A stretch of 50,695 nucleotides of DNA from Bacteroides finegoldii DSM 17565. Its GTDB lineage: Bacteria > Bacteroidota > Bacteroidia > Bacteroidales > Bacteroidaceae. A model generated the notes under the pieces. That model was not told the DNA's origin and ran no database searches. It was given only the letters and a program-made list of their open reading frames with translations. Positions 8,459 to 18,844 of this stretch are shown in pieces; within the stretch, counting starts at the first letter, position 1; each line of letters starts with the position of its first letter. The stretch is from NCBI RefSeq assembly GCF_000156195.1, contig NZ_GG688320.1:272025-322719 (forward strand), read 5' to 3'. Both the position numbers and the translations under genes were made by a program.

Positions 8459-10363
8459 ATGAAGAATGAACCGATATATAACTTGCTAAATGCTATTAAT
8501 TACCCCGAAGACCTACGAAAACTAGACGTAGACCAACTGCCGGAAGTATGCGATGAACTAAGGCAAGACATTATTAAAGAGCTCTGCTGCAACCCGGGAC
8601 ATTTTGCTGCCAGTCTGGGGACGGTGGAATTGACTGTAGCCTTACACTATGTTTACAATACGCCATACGACCGTATTGTATGGGATGTGGGACATCAGGC
8701 GTACGGCCACAAAATTCTGACAGGGCGTCGCGAGGCTTTTTCCACGAACCGCAAATTTGGGGGAATCCGCCCTTTCCCGTCACCGGAAGAAAGTGAATAT
8801 GATACTTTCACTTGCGGACATGCTTCCAATTCCATCTCTGCTGCTCTCGGCATGGCTGTAGCTGCTGCCCGGAAAGGAGAAATCCAACGTCATGTCGTAG
8901 CCATCATTGGCGATGGTTCGATGAGTGGCGGACTGGCTTTTGAAGGACTTAACAACGCATCCACTACGCCTAATAACCTGCTGATTATCCTGAATGACAA
9001 CGATATGGCAATTGACCGTAGCGTGGGAGGAATGAAACAATATCTTTTCAATCTGACAACCTCCAACCGTTACAACCAATTGCGTTTCAAACTTTCACGG
9101 ATGTTGTTCAAGCTCGGTATTCTGAATGAAGAACGCCGCAAAGCGCTGATACGTTTCGGCAATAGCTTGAAATCGATGGCTGCCCAACAACAGAATATTT
9201 TCGAAGGGATGAATATCCGTTACTTCGGTCCGATAGACGGGCACGACGTGAAGAACCTAGCCCGGGTGTTGCATGATATTAAAGATTTGCAAGGTCCCAA
9301 AATCCTTCATCTGCACACAATCAAAGGAAAAGGATTTGCACCGGCAGAAGAACACGCTACCGAATGGCATGCTCCGGGCAAGTTCGATCCTGTCACCGGC
9401 GAACGTTTCATAGCCAACACGGAGGGAATGCCTCCTCTCTTTCAGGAGGTATTCGGTCATACCCTAGTGGAGCTTGCAGAAGCTAATCCAAAGATTGTCG
9501 GTGTGACCCCCGCCATGCCCAGCGGTTGTTCGATGAATATTCTTATGGAGAAAATGCCCGAACGCGCGTTCGATGTCGGTATCGCTGAAGGACACGCCGT
9601 TACCTTCTCCGGAGGAATGGCTAAAGACGGGATGTTGCCATTCTGTAATATCTATTCCTCGTTTATGCAACGGGCGTATGATAATATGATCCACGATGTA
9701 GCCATACAAAATCTTTCCGTTATATTGTGTCTCGACCGTGCCGGACTTGTCGGCGAAGACGGTCCGACTCATCACGGAGCTTTCGATATGGCTTATTTGC
9801 GTCCGATACCCAACCTGACCATCTCCTCCCCAATGGATGAACATGAATTGCGCCGATTGATGTACACAGCACAACTGCCGGATAAAGGTCCGTTTGTGAT
9901 CCGTTATCCGCGAGGACGCGGGGTAGTGGTTGACTGGAAATGTCCGTTGGAAGAAATCCCGGTAGGAAAAGGTAGGAAACTGAAAGATGGTGACAACCTT
10001 GCGGTTATAACAATCGGCCCGATAGGCAACACTGCCGCCCGTGCCATTTCCCGTGCTGAATCGGAACTGGGCAAGTCTATCGCTCATTACGACTTACGTT
10101 TCCTGAAGCCTTTGGATGAAAGGCTATTACATGAAATCGGACGGAAGCATCAACGTATCCTCACCATCGAGGACGGTATCATCAAAGGTGGTATGGGTAG
10201 TGCGATTCTTGAATTTATGGCCGACAATGAATATAAGCCGACCTTAAAACGTATCGGCATTCCTAATATATTTGTGGAACATGGTTCAGTTGCAGAGCTG
10301 TATCATTTATGCGGTATGGACGAAGAAGGTATTCTGACTAAAATAAAAGAATTTATCAACTGA
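8459..10363 (+). CDS. dxs: 1-deoxy-D-xylulose-5-phosphate synthase
   Basis: DXS condenses pyruvate with glyceraldehyde 3-phosphate, the first step of the MEP isoprenoid pathway, and also feeds thiamine and pyridoxal synthesis. The 634-residue product has the N-terminal [16 protein letters not shown] segment, the thiamine diphosphate motif [25 protein letters not shown], and the transketolase central domain with [15 protein letters not shown]. Length fits the family. An in-frame ATG 27 codons upstream is rejected because it precedes the -7 box and adds residues unlike DXS. The stop is one base from the trkA start, so dxs and trkA are probably co-transcribed. Confidence 0.96.
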   Translation: MKNEPIYNLLNAINYPEDLRKLDVDQLPEVCDELRQDIIKELCCNPGHFAASLGTVELTVALHYVYNTPYDRIVWDVGHQAYGHKILTGRREAFSTNRKFGGIRPFPSPEESEYDTFTCGHASNSISAALGMAVAAARKGEIQRHVVAIIGDGSMSGGLAFEGLNNASTTPNNLLIILNDNDMAIDRSVGGMKQYLFNLTTSNRYNQLRFKLSRMLFKLGILNEERRKALIRFGNSLKSMAAQQQNIFEGMNIRYFGPIDGHDVKNLARVLHDIKDLQGPKILHLHTIKGKGFAPAEEHATEWHAPGKFDPVTGERFIANTEGMPPLFQEVFGHTLVELAEANPKIVGVTPAMPSGCSMNILMEKMPERAFDVGIAEGHAVTFSGGMAKDGMLPFCNIYSSFMQRAYDNMIHDVAIQNLSVILCLDRAGLVGEDGPTHHGAFDMAYLRPIPNLTISSPMDEHELRRLMYTAQLPDKGPFVIRYPRGRGVVVDWKCPLEEIPVGKGRKLKDGDNLAVITIGPIGNTAARAISRAESELGKSIAHYDLRFLKPLDERLLHEIGRKHQRILTIEDGIIKGGMGSAILEFMADNEYKPTLKRIGIPNIFVEHGSVAELYHLCGMDEEGILTKIKEFIN

Positions 10364-10364
10364 C

Positions 10365-11705
10365 ATGAAGATCATTATTGCCGGTGCCGGAAACGTAGGC
10401 ACCCATTTGGCCAAATTGTTATCGCGTGAAAAGCAAGATATTATCTTGATGGATGATGACGAAGAGAAGCTAAGCGCTCTCAGCTCTAACTTCGACTTGC
10501 TGACAGTTGCCGCCTCTCCTTCTTCCATTTCCGGACTAAAGGAGGTGGGTGTCAAAGAGGCCGATCTGTTTATCGCAGTCACTCCGGATGAGAGCCGCAA
10601 TATGACTGCCTGTATGCTGGCTACCAACTTGGGAGCAAAGAAGACAGTAGCGCGTATCGACAACTACGAATATCTTCTGCCTAAAAACAAAGAGTTCTTC
10701 CAAAAACTGGGAGTAGATTCATTGATCTATCCGGAAATGTTGGCTGCTAAAGAGATTGTATCTTCCATGCGTATGAGCTGGGTACGTCAATGGTGGGAGT
10801 TTTGCGGAGGAGCACTCGTGCTGATCGGTACAAAGATGCGTAAGAAAGCGGAAATTCTAAATATTCCCCTACATCAGTTAGGCGGTCCCACCATTCCATA
10901 TCACGTAGTAGCCATCAAACGTGGAACGGAAACCATTATCCCGCGCGGAGACGATGTAATCAAACTAAATGATATTGTTTACTTCACCACTACCCGCAAA
11001 TATATTCCTTATATACGTAAGATAGCCGGGAAAGAGGATTATGCCGACGTGCGTAATGTAATGATTATGGGTGGAAGCCGCATCGCTGTCCGTACCGCCC
11101 AATATGTGCCGGACTATATGCAAGTGAAAATCGTCGATAATGATATCAATCGTTGCAACCGACTGACCGAATTATTGGATGACAAGACGATGATTATCAA
11201 CGGGGACGGCCGTGACATGGATCTTCTTATTGAAGAAGGGCTGAAAAACACAGAAGCCTTCGTTGCCCTGACCGGGAATTCCGAAACCAACATCCTTGCC
11301 TGTCTCGCCGCCAAACGCATGGGAGTGGAAAAGACTGTTGCGGAGGTGGAGAATATCGACTATATCGGTATGGCGGAAAGTCTCGACATCGGCACGGTTA
11401 TCAATAAAAAAATGATCGCCGCCAGCCACATCTACCAGATGATGCTGGATGCTGATGTGTCTAATGTAAAATGCCTGACATTCGCCAATGCGGATGTTGC
11501 AGAGTTTACCGTTCCCCCCGGAGCTAAGATAACCAAGCATTTGATCAAAGACTTAGGGCTTCCGAAAGGAACTACCATCGGAGGTATGATCCGTAATGGA
11601 GAGGGAATACTGGTAACCGGTGATACGTTGGTTCAACCGGGTGACCACGTAGTGGTGTTCTGCCTGAGTATGATGATTAAGAAAATTGAGAAGTTCTTTA
11701 ATTAA
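10365..11705 (+). CDS. trkA: Trk potassium uptake regulatory subunit TrkA
   Basis: TrkA is the cytoplasmic NAD-binding gating ring of the Trk K+ uptake system. The 446-residue protein has two RCK-N Rossmann modules, the first starting IIAGAGNVGTHLAKLL and the second VMIMGGSRIAVRTA, each followed by an RCK-C domain; the last one ends with the typical VQPGDHVVVFC strand. The double-RCK arrangement is that of TrkA rather than single-RCK KtrA. It follows dxs by one base and precedes trkH by 36 nt. Confidence 0.95.
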   Translation: MKIIIAGAGNVGTHLAKLLSREKQDIILMDDDEEKLSALSSNFDLLTVAASPSSISGLKEVGVKEADLFIAVTPDESRNMTACMLATNLGAKKTVARIDNYEYLLPKNKEFFQKLGVDSLIYPEMLAAKEIVSSMRMSWVRQWWEFCGGALVLIGTKMRKKAEILNIPLHQLGGPTIPYHVVAIKRGTETIIPRGDDVIKLNDIVYFTTTRKYIPYIRKIAGKEDYADVRNVMIMGGSRIAVRTAQYVPDYMQVKIVDNDINRCNRLTELLDDKTMIINGDGRDMDLLIEEGLKNTEAFVALTGNSETNILACLAAKRMGVEKTVAEVENIDYIGMAESLDIGTVINKKMIAASHIYQMMLDADVSNVKCLTFANADVAEFTVPPGAKITKHLIKDLGLPKGTTIGGMIRNGEGILVTGDTLVQPGDHVVVFCLSMMIKKIEKFFN

Positions 11706-11741
11706 ATTCTTTAATTAGATAGTAAGTATCAGGTAATTGTT

Positions 11742-13193
11742 ATGATTAACTCGAAGATGATATTCCGGATTCTAGGCTTTCTGCTTCTGATAGAAACAGC
11801 CATGTTACTATGCTGCGGAGGTGTCTCGCTCTTCTATGAAGAAGGGGATTTAAAAAGTTTCCTAATCTCATCAGCTCTTTCTGCCGGTATAGGCGTTGTA
11901 TTGCTCGCCATCGGCAAAGGGGCGGAAAAATCACTCAACCGACGTGACGGATATGTCATTGTCAGTGTGGCGTGGGTTACATTTTCCCTTTTCGGGATGT
12001 TACCTTATTATATAGGAGGATATATTCCCAATGTCGCCGACGCATTCTTCGAGACAATGTCCGGATTCAGCAGTACCGGTGCCACTATCTTGAACAATAT
12101 CGAATCAATGCCTCACGGAATCCTATTCTGGCGTGCAATGACGCAATGGATAGGTGGTTTGGGAATTGTATTCTTCACCATTGCCGTTCTACCGATTTTC
12201 GGTGTGGGAGGTATCCAGGTATTTGCAGCGGAAGCCAGCGGACCAACGCATGACAAAGTGCATCCCCGTATTGGTGTCACCGCCAAATGGATATGGGGAA
12301 TCTATGCCGGAATGACGGGAACTCTGATTATATTACTGACAGTGGGAGGCATGAGCATATTTGACAGTGTATGTCATGCTTTCACAACAACCAGTACAGG
12401 TGGCTTTTCCACCAAACAGGCCAGTATCGAGTATTACCATTCGCCTTATATAGATTATGTAATCTCTATTTTCATGTTCCTTTCAGGTATCAACTTTACG
12501 TTGCTACTGCTCATGTTCAATGGTAAAATAAAGAAGTTCATCCATGATGCGGAACTGAAATTCTATTTCCTATGCGTATCTTTCTTCACCATATTCATTG
12601 CAGTCTGGCTCTATCAGACTTCTCCGATGAGCGTGGAAGAAGCATTCCGCAAATCCCTCTTCCAAGTTATTTCACTACAGACTTCGACAGGATTCGCCAC
12701 AGCCGACTATATGCTCTGGCCTTCTATTCTTTGGGGGTGTCTCCTTATCGTAATGATCATCGGAGCCTGCGCAGGCAGTACAACCGGAGGTATCAAATGT
12801 ATCCGCATGGTGATCCTCTTCAAGGTAGTAAAAAATGAATTCAAACATATCCTGCATCCCAATGCCGTACTTCCGGTACGGGTGAACAAACAGGTTATCT
12901 CCCCTTCCATCCAATCTACAGTATTGGCTTTCACCTTTTTGTACGCGGTAATTTCTATCATCAGCATACTTATCATGATGGGGCTGGGAGTCGGTTTTCT
13001 GGAATCAATCGGAACGGTTATCTCAAGTATGGGTAATATGGGACCGGGACTCGGTACATGCGGCCCGGCCTTCTCATGGAGTGAATTGCCTGATGCCGCC
13101 AAATGGCTGCTTTCTTTTTTAATGCTGTTGGGGCGTCTGGAATTATTTACGGTATTATTGCTTTTCACTTCCGACTTTTGGAAGAAGAACTAA
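11742..13193 (+). CDS. trkH: Trk potassium uptake channel subunit TrkH
   Basis: The 483-residue integral membrane protein is the K+-translocating partner of TrkA. The four pore-loop repeats typical of the family can be found around FSSTGATIL, TTSTGGFSTK, LQTSTGFATADY and SSMGNMGPGLG, and the TQWIGGLGIVFF segment is also characteristic. About ten to twelve hydrophobic helices span the sequence. Adjacent trkA makes a complete Trk system. Confidence 0.95.
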   Translation: MINSKMIFRILGFLLLIETAMLLCCGGVSLFYEEGDLKSFLISSALSAGIGVVLLAIGKGAEKSLNRRDGYVIVSVAWVTFSLFGMLPYYIGGYIPNVADAFFETMSGFSSTGATILNNIESMPHGILFWRAMTQWIGGLGIVFFTIAVLPIFGVGGIQVFAAEASGPTHDKVHPRIGVTAKWIWGIYAGMTGTLIILLTVGGMSIFDSVCHAFTTTSTGGFSTKQASIEYYHSPYIDYVISIFMFLSGINFTLLLLMFNGKIKKFIHDAELKFYFLCVSFFTIFIAVWLYQTSPMSVEEAFRKSLFQVISLQTSTGFATADYMLWPSILWGCLLIVMIIGACAGSTTGGIKCIRMVILFKVVKNEFKHILHPNAVLPVRVNKQVISPSIQSTVLAFTFLYAVISIISILIMMGLGVGFLESIGTVISSMGNMGPGLGTCGPAFSWSELPDAAKWLLSFLMLLGRLELFTVLLLFTSDFWKKN

Positions 13194-13250
13194 ACAAAGA
13201 TTGATATAAATCAACCGGAGTGCTAAAAAAACCTTTTTTGCCACCCCGAC

Positions 13251-13284
13251 TTTGCAAAAAGTATAAATATTAGTTCTATATTTG
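13251..13284 (+). promoter_or_regulatory. Promoter upstream of the 125-residue exported protein
   Basis: TTTG at 13251-13254 and TATATTTG at 13277-13284 fit the Bacteroides -33 and -7 elements with a 22-bp spacer. The ATG at 13304 is 19 nt downstream. This could also drive nuo by read-through, because no clear -7 box is seen in 13682-13799. Confidence 0.55.
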
Positions 13285-13303
13285 CAGCCATTAAAAGAGA
13301 AAG

Positions 13304-13681
13304 ATGAAACAAAGCTTAAAATTCGGACTACTTTTGGTACTGGCTTTGCTCATTCATTGCGCTACAGACGGGGCAATGGAAAACAATAGCAAAGCTTCCT
13401 CCCCGACTTATCGGCAGGAGAAGTGCTATGTGTCTCAGGACCGTCCGGTACATAATGCTTTGGAACGCCTTTACCATCTTTATTCCACCCAATCCTGCGA
13501 TATGAATCATACGGACGTCGCACATGTTCCGGCAGATAAAAGTATACTGTTACTGATCACTTACTTTTGCGAACATTATAAATTCCAAAGTCCGCCTCCC
13601 TCATCTTCGCTTCACTCTTCCGAATATTTCTACGATCCTATCTCCTATTATATATATGGGTTAAGAAAGATTGTGGTTTAG
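13304..13681 (+). CDS. Small exported protein of unknown function
   Basis: I do not recognise a family. The 125-residue product begins with a signal peptide (Lys-containing start, then FGLLLVLALLIHCA). The Cys is preceded by His, so it is not a good lipobox. The mature part has several His and Cys residues (CYVSQ, SCDMNHTDVAHV, YFCEHYKF) and a Ser/Pro-rich stretch, followed by an aromatic C-terminus (DPISYYIYGLRK). Metal binding is a possible but unproven reading. It has its own promoter-like element, lies between trkH and nuoA in the same direction and may be co-transcribed with nuo. Confidence 0.55.
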   Translation: MKQSLKFGLLLVLALLIHCATDGAMENNSKASSPTYRQEKCYVSQDRPVHNALERLYHLYSTQSCDMNHTDVAHVPADKSILLLITYFCEHYKFQSPPPSSSLHSSEYFYDPISYYIYGLRKIVV

Positions 13682-13799
13682 CCGACGGTACAGTCGACAC
13701 TTTCATTCGTCATCTCTTACAGTTGGTTTTATCCCCCAGAGGGTGGACAAACTAATTGTTTATTTCTATATAATATTCAATCTAAACAGCTATTGAATT

Positions 13800-14150
13800 A
13801 TGAATTTTACATTTTTAGTTGTTGTTTTACTGACAGCGCTTGCTTTTGTCGGTGTGGTGATAGCTCTTTCACGCGCTATCTCTCCCCGTTCGTACAACGC
13901 ACAAAAATTCGAGGCTTACGAATGTGGTATCCCGACACGTGGTAAATCATGGATGCAGTTCCGTGTGGGCTATTACCTGTTTGCCATCCTGTTCCTGATG
14001 TTCGACGTTGAAACAGCTTTTCTGTTTCCATGGGCAGTGGTCATGCAAGATTTAGGCCCGCAGGGACTTGTTAGTATTCTCTTCTTCTTTATTATCTTAG
14101 TTCTGGGCCTTGCGTATGCCTGGAGGAAAGGAGCTTTGGAATGGAAATAA
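13800..14150 (+). CDS. nuoA: Complex I subunit NuoA
   Basis: NuoA is a small membrane subunit of complex I. The 116-residue product has three membrane helices and the conserved [19 protein letters not shown] loop and [16 protein letters not shown] segment. It opens the nuo operon. The 118 nt upstream hold no clear TAnnTTTG box. Its end overlaps the nuoB start by 10 nt, suggesting coupled translation. Confidence 0.96.
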   Translation: MNFTFLVVVLLTALAFVGVVIALSRAISPRSYNAQKFEAYECGIPTRGKSWMQFRVGYYLFAILFLMFDVETAFLFPWAVVMQDLGPQGLVSILFFFIILVLGLAYAWRKGALEWK

Positions 14151-14743
14151 CCAAAAAGCCCAAAATAAAATCAATTCCTTATGAGGAGTTCATTGACAAT
14201 GAATCATTGGAAAAGTTGGTCAAAGAGCTCAATGCCGGAGGGGCAAACATCGCTCTCGGAGTTCTTGACGACTTCATCAACTGGGGACGCAGCAATTCAC
14301 TGTGGCCGCTTACTTTTGCAACCAGTTGTTGCGGTATCGAATTTATGGCACTTGGTGCCGCCCGTTATGATATGGCCCGCTTCGGGTTTGAAGTAGCCCG
14401 TGCCAGTCCGCGTCAGGCTGATATGATTATGGTATGTGGAACAATCACTAATAAGATGGCTCCGGTATTGAAACGACTGTACGATCAAATGCCCGATCCG
14501 AAGTATGTAATTGCTGTAGGCGGATGTGCTGTTAGCGGAGGTCCTTTCAAGAAATCCTATCATGTGGTGAATGGAGTAGACAAGATTCTCCCGGTCGATG
14601 TATACATTCCCGGATGCCCGCCACGTCCCGAAGCTTTCTATTATGGCATGATGCAATTGCAACGCAAAGTGAAAATAGAACGATTCTTTGGTGGAGTGAA
14701 CAGAAAAGAGAAGAAGCCGGACTATTTAAATAATGAAGAATAA
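14141..14743 (+). CDS. nuoB: Complex I subunit NuoB
   Basis: NuoB carries cluster N2, the last iron-sulphur cluster before quinone. The 200-residue product shows its cysteine ligands: the tandem pair in [10 protein letters not shown], the Cys in MVCGTIT and the Cys in [21 protein letters not shown] segment is also conserved. It overlaps nuoA and is 17 nt before nuoCD. Confidence 0.97.
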   Translation: MEITKKPKIKSIPYEEFIDNESLEKLVKELNAGGANIALGVLDDFINWGRSNSLWPLTFATSCCGIEFMALGAARYDMARFGFEVARASPRQADMIMVCGTITNKMAPVLKRLYDQMPDPKYVIAVGGCAVSGGPFKKSYHVVNGVDKILPVDVYIPGCPPRPEAFYYGMMQLQRKVKIERFFGGVNRKEKKPDYLNNEE

Positions 14744-14760
14744 GGTATTAAAAAGGATTT

Positions 14761-16353
14761 ATGCAAGAAATACAATTTATAGCCCCTGCAGCATTACACG
14801 ACGAGATGTTGCGCTTGCGAAATGAGAAGCAGATGGACTTTCTCGAAAGCCTTACCGGTATGGACTGGGGAGTGGCAGATGAGAAAGACGCTCCGGAGAA
14901 GCTCCGTGGATTAGGCGTAGTCTATCATTTGGAATCTACCATTACGGGCGAACGGATAGCACTGAAAACTGCGACAACAAACCGCGAACAACCGGAAATC
15001 CCGTCTGTCAGCGATATATGGAAAATAGCCGACTTCTATGAACGGGAAGTTTTCGATTACTATGGTATCACCTTTATAGGTCATCCCGATATGCGCCGTC
15101 TTTACCTGCGCAATGACTGGGTAGGTCATCCGATGCGCAAAGACAATGATCCAGAAAAAGACAACCCGCTCTGCATGACCAATGAGGAGACGTTCGATAC
15201 AACTCAAGAAATCGAGCTGAACCCTGACGGAACAATTAAAAACAAAGAAACCAGACTTTTCGGGGAAGAAGAATATGTGGTCAACATCGGTCCGCAGCAC
15301 CCTGCTACACATGGTGTTATGCGTTTCCGTGTTTCACTAGAAGGTGAGATCATCCGTAAGATTGACGCCAACTGCGGTTATATCCATCGGGGTATCGAAA
15401 AGATGAATGAAAGCCTCACTTATCCGCAAACATTGGCCTTGACAGACCGTCTTGACTATCTGGGTGCGCATCAGAATCGTCACGCATTATGTATGTGTAT
15501 TGAGAAAGCGATGGGGATCGAAGTAAGTGAACGTGTGCAATATATCCGCACGATCATGGACGAAATGCAACGTATTGATTCTCACTTGTTATTCTACTCC
15601 TGTCTGGCTATGGACTTAGGAGCCTTGACAGCTTTTTTCTATGGATTCCGCGACCGCGAAAAGATCCTTGATATCTTTGAAGAGACTTGTGGCGGACGTT
15701 TGATTATGAACTATAATACGATTGGCGGTGTACAGGCTGACCTTCATCCTAACTTCGTCAAACGAGTAAAAGAGTTCATTCCTTATTTAAGAGGAGTTAT
15801 CCACGAATACCACGATATATTTACAGGCAATATCATTGCACAAAGCCGTATGAAAGGTGTCGGTATATTGAGTCGTGAAGATGCGATTTCTTTTGGTTGT
15901 ACGGGAGGTACGGGCCGCGCTTCAGGATGGGCCTGCGATGTACGCAAACGAATGCCATACGGTGTATATGACAAAGTGGATTTCAAGGAAATCATTTATA
16001 CGGAAGGCGACTGTTTTGCCCGTTATCTGGTACGTATGGACGAAATCATGGAAAGCCTGAATATCATCGAGCAATTGATAGACAATATTCCCGAAGGACC
16101 CTATCAGGAAAAGATGAAACCCATCATCCGCGTTCCCGAAGGAAGTTATTATGCCGCCGTGGAAGGAAGTCGCGGTGAGTTCGGTGTATTCCTCGAAAGC
16201 CAGGGTGACAAAACCCCTTATCGTCTCCACTACCGTTCTACCGGTTTGCCGCTTGTTGCAGCGATAGACACGATTTGTCGGGGAGCCAAGATAGCCGATT
16301 TGATCGCTATTGGCGGAACAATAGACTACGTAGTTCCGGATATAGACCGGTAA
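14761..16353 (+). CDS. nuoCD: Fused complex I subunit NuoC/NuoD
   Basis: The 530-residue protein joins the 30-kDa NuoC domain (about residues 1-150, with EREVFDYYGITFIGHPDMRR and LRNDWVGHPMRKD) to the 49-kDa NuoD domain (from about 170, starting YVVNIGPQHPATHGVMRF). NuoD forms the quinone pocket with NuoB and NuoH. The fusion is seen in several lineages including E. coli. The NuoC part is somewhat short at its N-terminus. Confidence 0.96.
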   Translation: MQEIQFIAPAALHDEMLRLRNEKQMDFLESLTGMDWGVADEKDAPEKLRGLGVVYHLESTITGERIALKTATTNREQPEIPSVSDIWKIADFYEREVFDYYGITFIGHPDMRRLYLRNDWVGHPMRKDNDPEKDNPLCMTNEETFDTTQEIELNPDGTIKNKETRLFGEEEYVVNIGPQHPATHGVMRFRVSLEGEIIRKIDANCGYIHRGIEKMNESLTYPQTLALTDRLDYLGAHQNRHALCMCIEKAMGIEVSERVQYIRTIMDEMQRIDSHLLFYSCLAMDLGALTAFFYGFRDREKILDIFEETCGGRLIMNYNTIGGVQADLHPNFVKRVKEFIPYLRGVIHEYHDIFTGNIIAQSRMKGVGILSREDAISFGCTGGTGRASGWACDVRKRMPYGVYDKVDFKEIIYTEGDCFARYLVRMDEIMESLNIIEQLIDNIPEGPYQEKMKPIIRVPEGSYYAAVEGSRGEFGVFLESQGDKTPYRLHYRSTGLPLVAAIDTICRGAKIADLIAIGGTIDYVVPDIDR

Positions 16354-16378
16354 TCACTAACCACTAAAACACTAAAAA

Positions 16379-17455
16379 ATGTTCGACTTTAGTATAGTTA
16401 CAAACTGGATACATGAGCTACTCCTCTCCGTCATGCCGGAAGGATTGGCCATCTTTATAGAATGTGTGGCTGTCGGTGTGTGCCTTGTTGCATTGTACGC
16501 CATCCTCGCCATCATCCTAATCTACATGGAACGTAAGGTTTGCGGTTTCTTCCAATGCCGTCTCGGTCCGAACCGTGTCGGTAAATGGGGTTCTATCCAA
16601 GTGGTATGCGACGTGCTGAAAATGCTGACAAAGGAAATCTTCATGCCGAAAGGCGCCGATCATTTCCTCTACAACCTTGCTCCATTTATGGTAATTATCG
16701 CTTCATTCCTCACTTTCGCCTGCATTCCTTTCAACAAGGGAGCGGCAATTCTGAATTTCAATGTAGGTGTATTCTTTCTACTGGCTGCTTCCAGTATCGG
16801 TGTGGTCGGTATTTTGCTCGCCGGATGGGGTAGTAACAATAAGTTCTCTCTGATTGGCGCCATGCGAAGCGGAGCGCAAATTATCAGTTATGAACTTTCC
16901 GTCGGCATGAGTATCATGACGATGGTAGTACTGATGGGAACCATGCAATTCTCTGAGATTGTGGAAGGACAAGCCAACGGATGGTTTATCTTCAAAGGAC
17001 ATATTCCTGCCGTGATTGCCTTTATCATCTACCTGATTGCCGGAAACGCTGAATGTAACCGTGGTCCGTTCGACCTTCCCGAAGCGGAAAGTGAGCTGAC
17101 AGCCGGATACCACACCGAATATTCCGGTATGGGTTTCGGTTTCTTCTACTTGGCGGAATACCTGAATCTGTTTATCGTAGCCAGCGTTGCCGCCACTATC
17201 TTTTTAGGAGGATGGATGCCGTTGCACATTGTCGGGCTGGATGGATTCAATGCCGTGATGGATTACATTCCCGGTTTCATCTGGTTCTTCGGTAAGGCAT
17301 TCTTTGTAGTATTCCTGCTGATGTGGATCAAATGGACTTTCCCACGTTTGCGTATCGACCAGATTCTGAATCTGGAATGGAAATATCTGGTTCCTATCTC
17401 TATGGTAAACCTATTATTAATGGCATGTTGCGTAGCCTTCGGCCTCCACTTTTGA
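16379..17455 (+). CDS. nuoH: Complex I subunit NuoH
   Basis: NuoH is the membrane subunit that links the quinone site to the proton-pumping arm. The 358-residue product has eight or nine helices, the [19 protein letters not shown] loop, and the charged loop [20 protein letters not shown], both diagnostic. It is 25 nt after nuoCD and 7 nt before nuoI. Confidence 0.97.
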   Translation: MFDFSIVTNWIHELLLSVMPEGLAIFIECVAVGVCLVALYAILAIILIYMERKVCGFFQCRLGPNRVGKWGSIQVVCDVLKMLTKEIFMPKGADHFLYNLAPFMVIIASFLTFACIPFNKGAAILNFNVGVFFLLAASSIGVVGILLAGWGSNNKFSLIGAMRSGAQIISYELSVGMSIMTMVVLMGTMQFSEIVEGQANGWFIFKGHIPAVIAFIIYLIAGNAECNRGPFDLPEAESELTAGYHTEYSGMGFGFFYLAEYLNLFIVASVAATIFLGGWMPLHIVGLDGFNAVMDYIPGFIWFFGKAFFVVFLLMWIKWTFPRLRIDQILNLEWKYLVPISMVNLLLMACCVAFGLHF

Positions 17456-17462
17456 TTAGATT

Positions 17463-17951
17463 ATGGAATATAAAGATAAAAAATATACGTATTTAGGTGG
17501 TCTGGTGCATGGCATCAGTACACTGGCAACGGGTATGAAAACCAGTATCAAGGTGTACTTCCGCAAGAAAGTGACCGAGCAATATCCCGAGAACCGTAAG
17601 GAACTGAAAATGTTTGACCGGTTTCGCGGAACACTGAACATGCCCCACAATGAAAATAATGAACATCGCTGCGTAGCTTGTGGATTGTGCCAGATGGCTT
17701 GTCCGAATGACACTATCAAAGTGACCGGTGAAACAATCGAAACGGAAGACGGCAAAAAGAAGAAAATTCTGGCAAAATACGAATATGACTTAGGATCTTG
17801 CATCTTCTGCCAACTTTGTGTGAATGCGTGTCCGCATGACGCCATCACATTCGACCAGAACTTCGAACACGCAGTATTCGACCGGACGAAGCTCGTCTTG
17901 CAACTGAACCGTCCCGGCAGTAAAGTAATAGAAAAGAAAAAAGAAGTATAG
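17463..17951 (+). CDS. nuoI: Complex I subunit NuoI (two 4Fe-4S ferredoxin)
   Basis: NuoI holds clusters N6a and N6b. The 162-residue protein has two complete ligand sets, CVACGLCQMACPND and CIFCQLCVNACPHD, separated by about 40 residues. As this operon has no nuoE/F/G, NuoI is the most distal electron carrier encoded here and therefore a plausible entry point for electrons from ferredoxin or another donor (inference). Confidence 0.96.
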   Translation: MEYKDKKYTYLGGLVHGISTLATGMKTSIKVYFRKKVTEQYPENRKELKMFDRFRGTLNMPHNENNEHRCVACGLCQMACPNDTIKVTGETIETEDGKKKKILAKYEYDLGSCIFCQLCVNACPHDAITFDQNFEHAVFDRTKLVLQLNRPGSKVIEKKKEV

Positions 17952-17953
17952 AT

Positions 17954-18466
17954 ATGGGATCAACACTTGAAACAGTAGTATTCTACTTTTTGGCAGCATT
18001 TATTATTGCTATGTCCATCATGACGGTGACTACCCAACGCATTGTCCGCTCGGCTACTTACCTGCTCTTCGTGCTTTTCGGCACAGCGGGTATCTACTTC
18101 TTGCTGGGCTACACCTTTCTGGGCTCTGTCCAGATTATGGTTTACGCCGGTGGTATCGTTGTGCTTTATGTATTCTCCATCCTGCTGACCAGTGGAGAAG
18201 GTGACCGTGCCGAAAGGCTGAAACGAAGCAGGTTTCTGGCAGGACTCTTTACAATGATTGCCGGTCTGGCGATAATCCTGTTTATCACGCTGAAGCATAA
18301 CTTCATGCAGACAGCCAATCTTGCCCCGCAGGAGATAAACATCCATACGATCGGACACGCTTTGTTGAGTAGCGACAAGTACGGTTATGTACTGCCTTTC
18401 GAAGCAGTCAGTATCTTATTGCTGGCCTGTATCATCGGTGGAATCATGATCGCCCGCAAACGTTAA
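17954..18466 (+). CDS. nuoJ: Complex I subunit NuoJ
   Basis: The 170-residue membrane subunit has five predicted helices and the conserved FLGSVQIMVYAGGIVVLYVF segment, where NuoJ helix 3 is found. It begins two bases after the nuoI stop. Confidence 0.95.
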   Translation: MGSTLETVVFYFLAAFIIAMSIMTVTTQRIVRSATYLLFVLFGTAGIYFLLGYTFLGSVQIMVYAGGIVVLYVFSILLTSGEGDRAERLKRSRFLAGLFTMIAGLAIILFITLKHNFMQTANLAPQEINIHTIGHALLSSDKYGYVLPFEAVSILLLACIIGGIMIARKR

Positions 18467-18496
18467 TCATTAATCACTAAAAAACGAATCACTGAT

Positions 18497-18805
18497 ATGA
18501 TACACATGGAATATTATCTGGTGGTCTCTACCATCATGATGTTTGCAGGAATCTATGGATTCTTTACCCGCCGCAATACGCTGGCTATCCTGATTTCCGT
18601 AGAGTTGATGCTAAACGCTACAGATATCAACTTTGCCGTGTTCAACCGTTTTATCTTTCCGGGAGGAATGGAGGGCTATTTCTTTGCATTGTTTTCCATC
18701 GCCATCTCGGCTGCGGAAACCGCAATAGCCATCGCGATTATGATTAACATTTACCGTAACCTCCGAAGCATCCAGGTACGCAATCTGGACGACTTGAAAT
18801 GGTAA
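18497..18805 (+). CDS. nuoK: Complex I subunit NuoK
   Basis: The 102-residue three-helix subunit has the two membrane glutamates of the family, in LISVELMLNA and in ISAAETAIAIA. An alternative ATG three codons downstream (18506) is equally acceptable. It lies 30 nt after nuoJ and 39 nt before nuoL. Confidence 0.95.
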   Translation: MIHMEYYLVVSTIMMFAGIYGFFTRRNTLAILISVELMLNATDINFAVFNRFIFPGGMEGYFFALFSIAISAAETAIAIAIMINIYRNLRSIQVRNLDDLKW

Positions 18806-18844
18806 GTATAAGTAATAATAACTCAAGTAATTAAAATAAACTGT

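Noticed and set aside
13217..13246. Imperfect hairpin after trkH (GGAGTGCTAAAAAA with TTTTTTGCCACCCC)
   Set aside because: Three mismatches and no T-tract after the right arm; too weak to call as a terminator.
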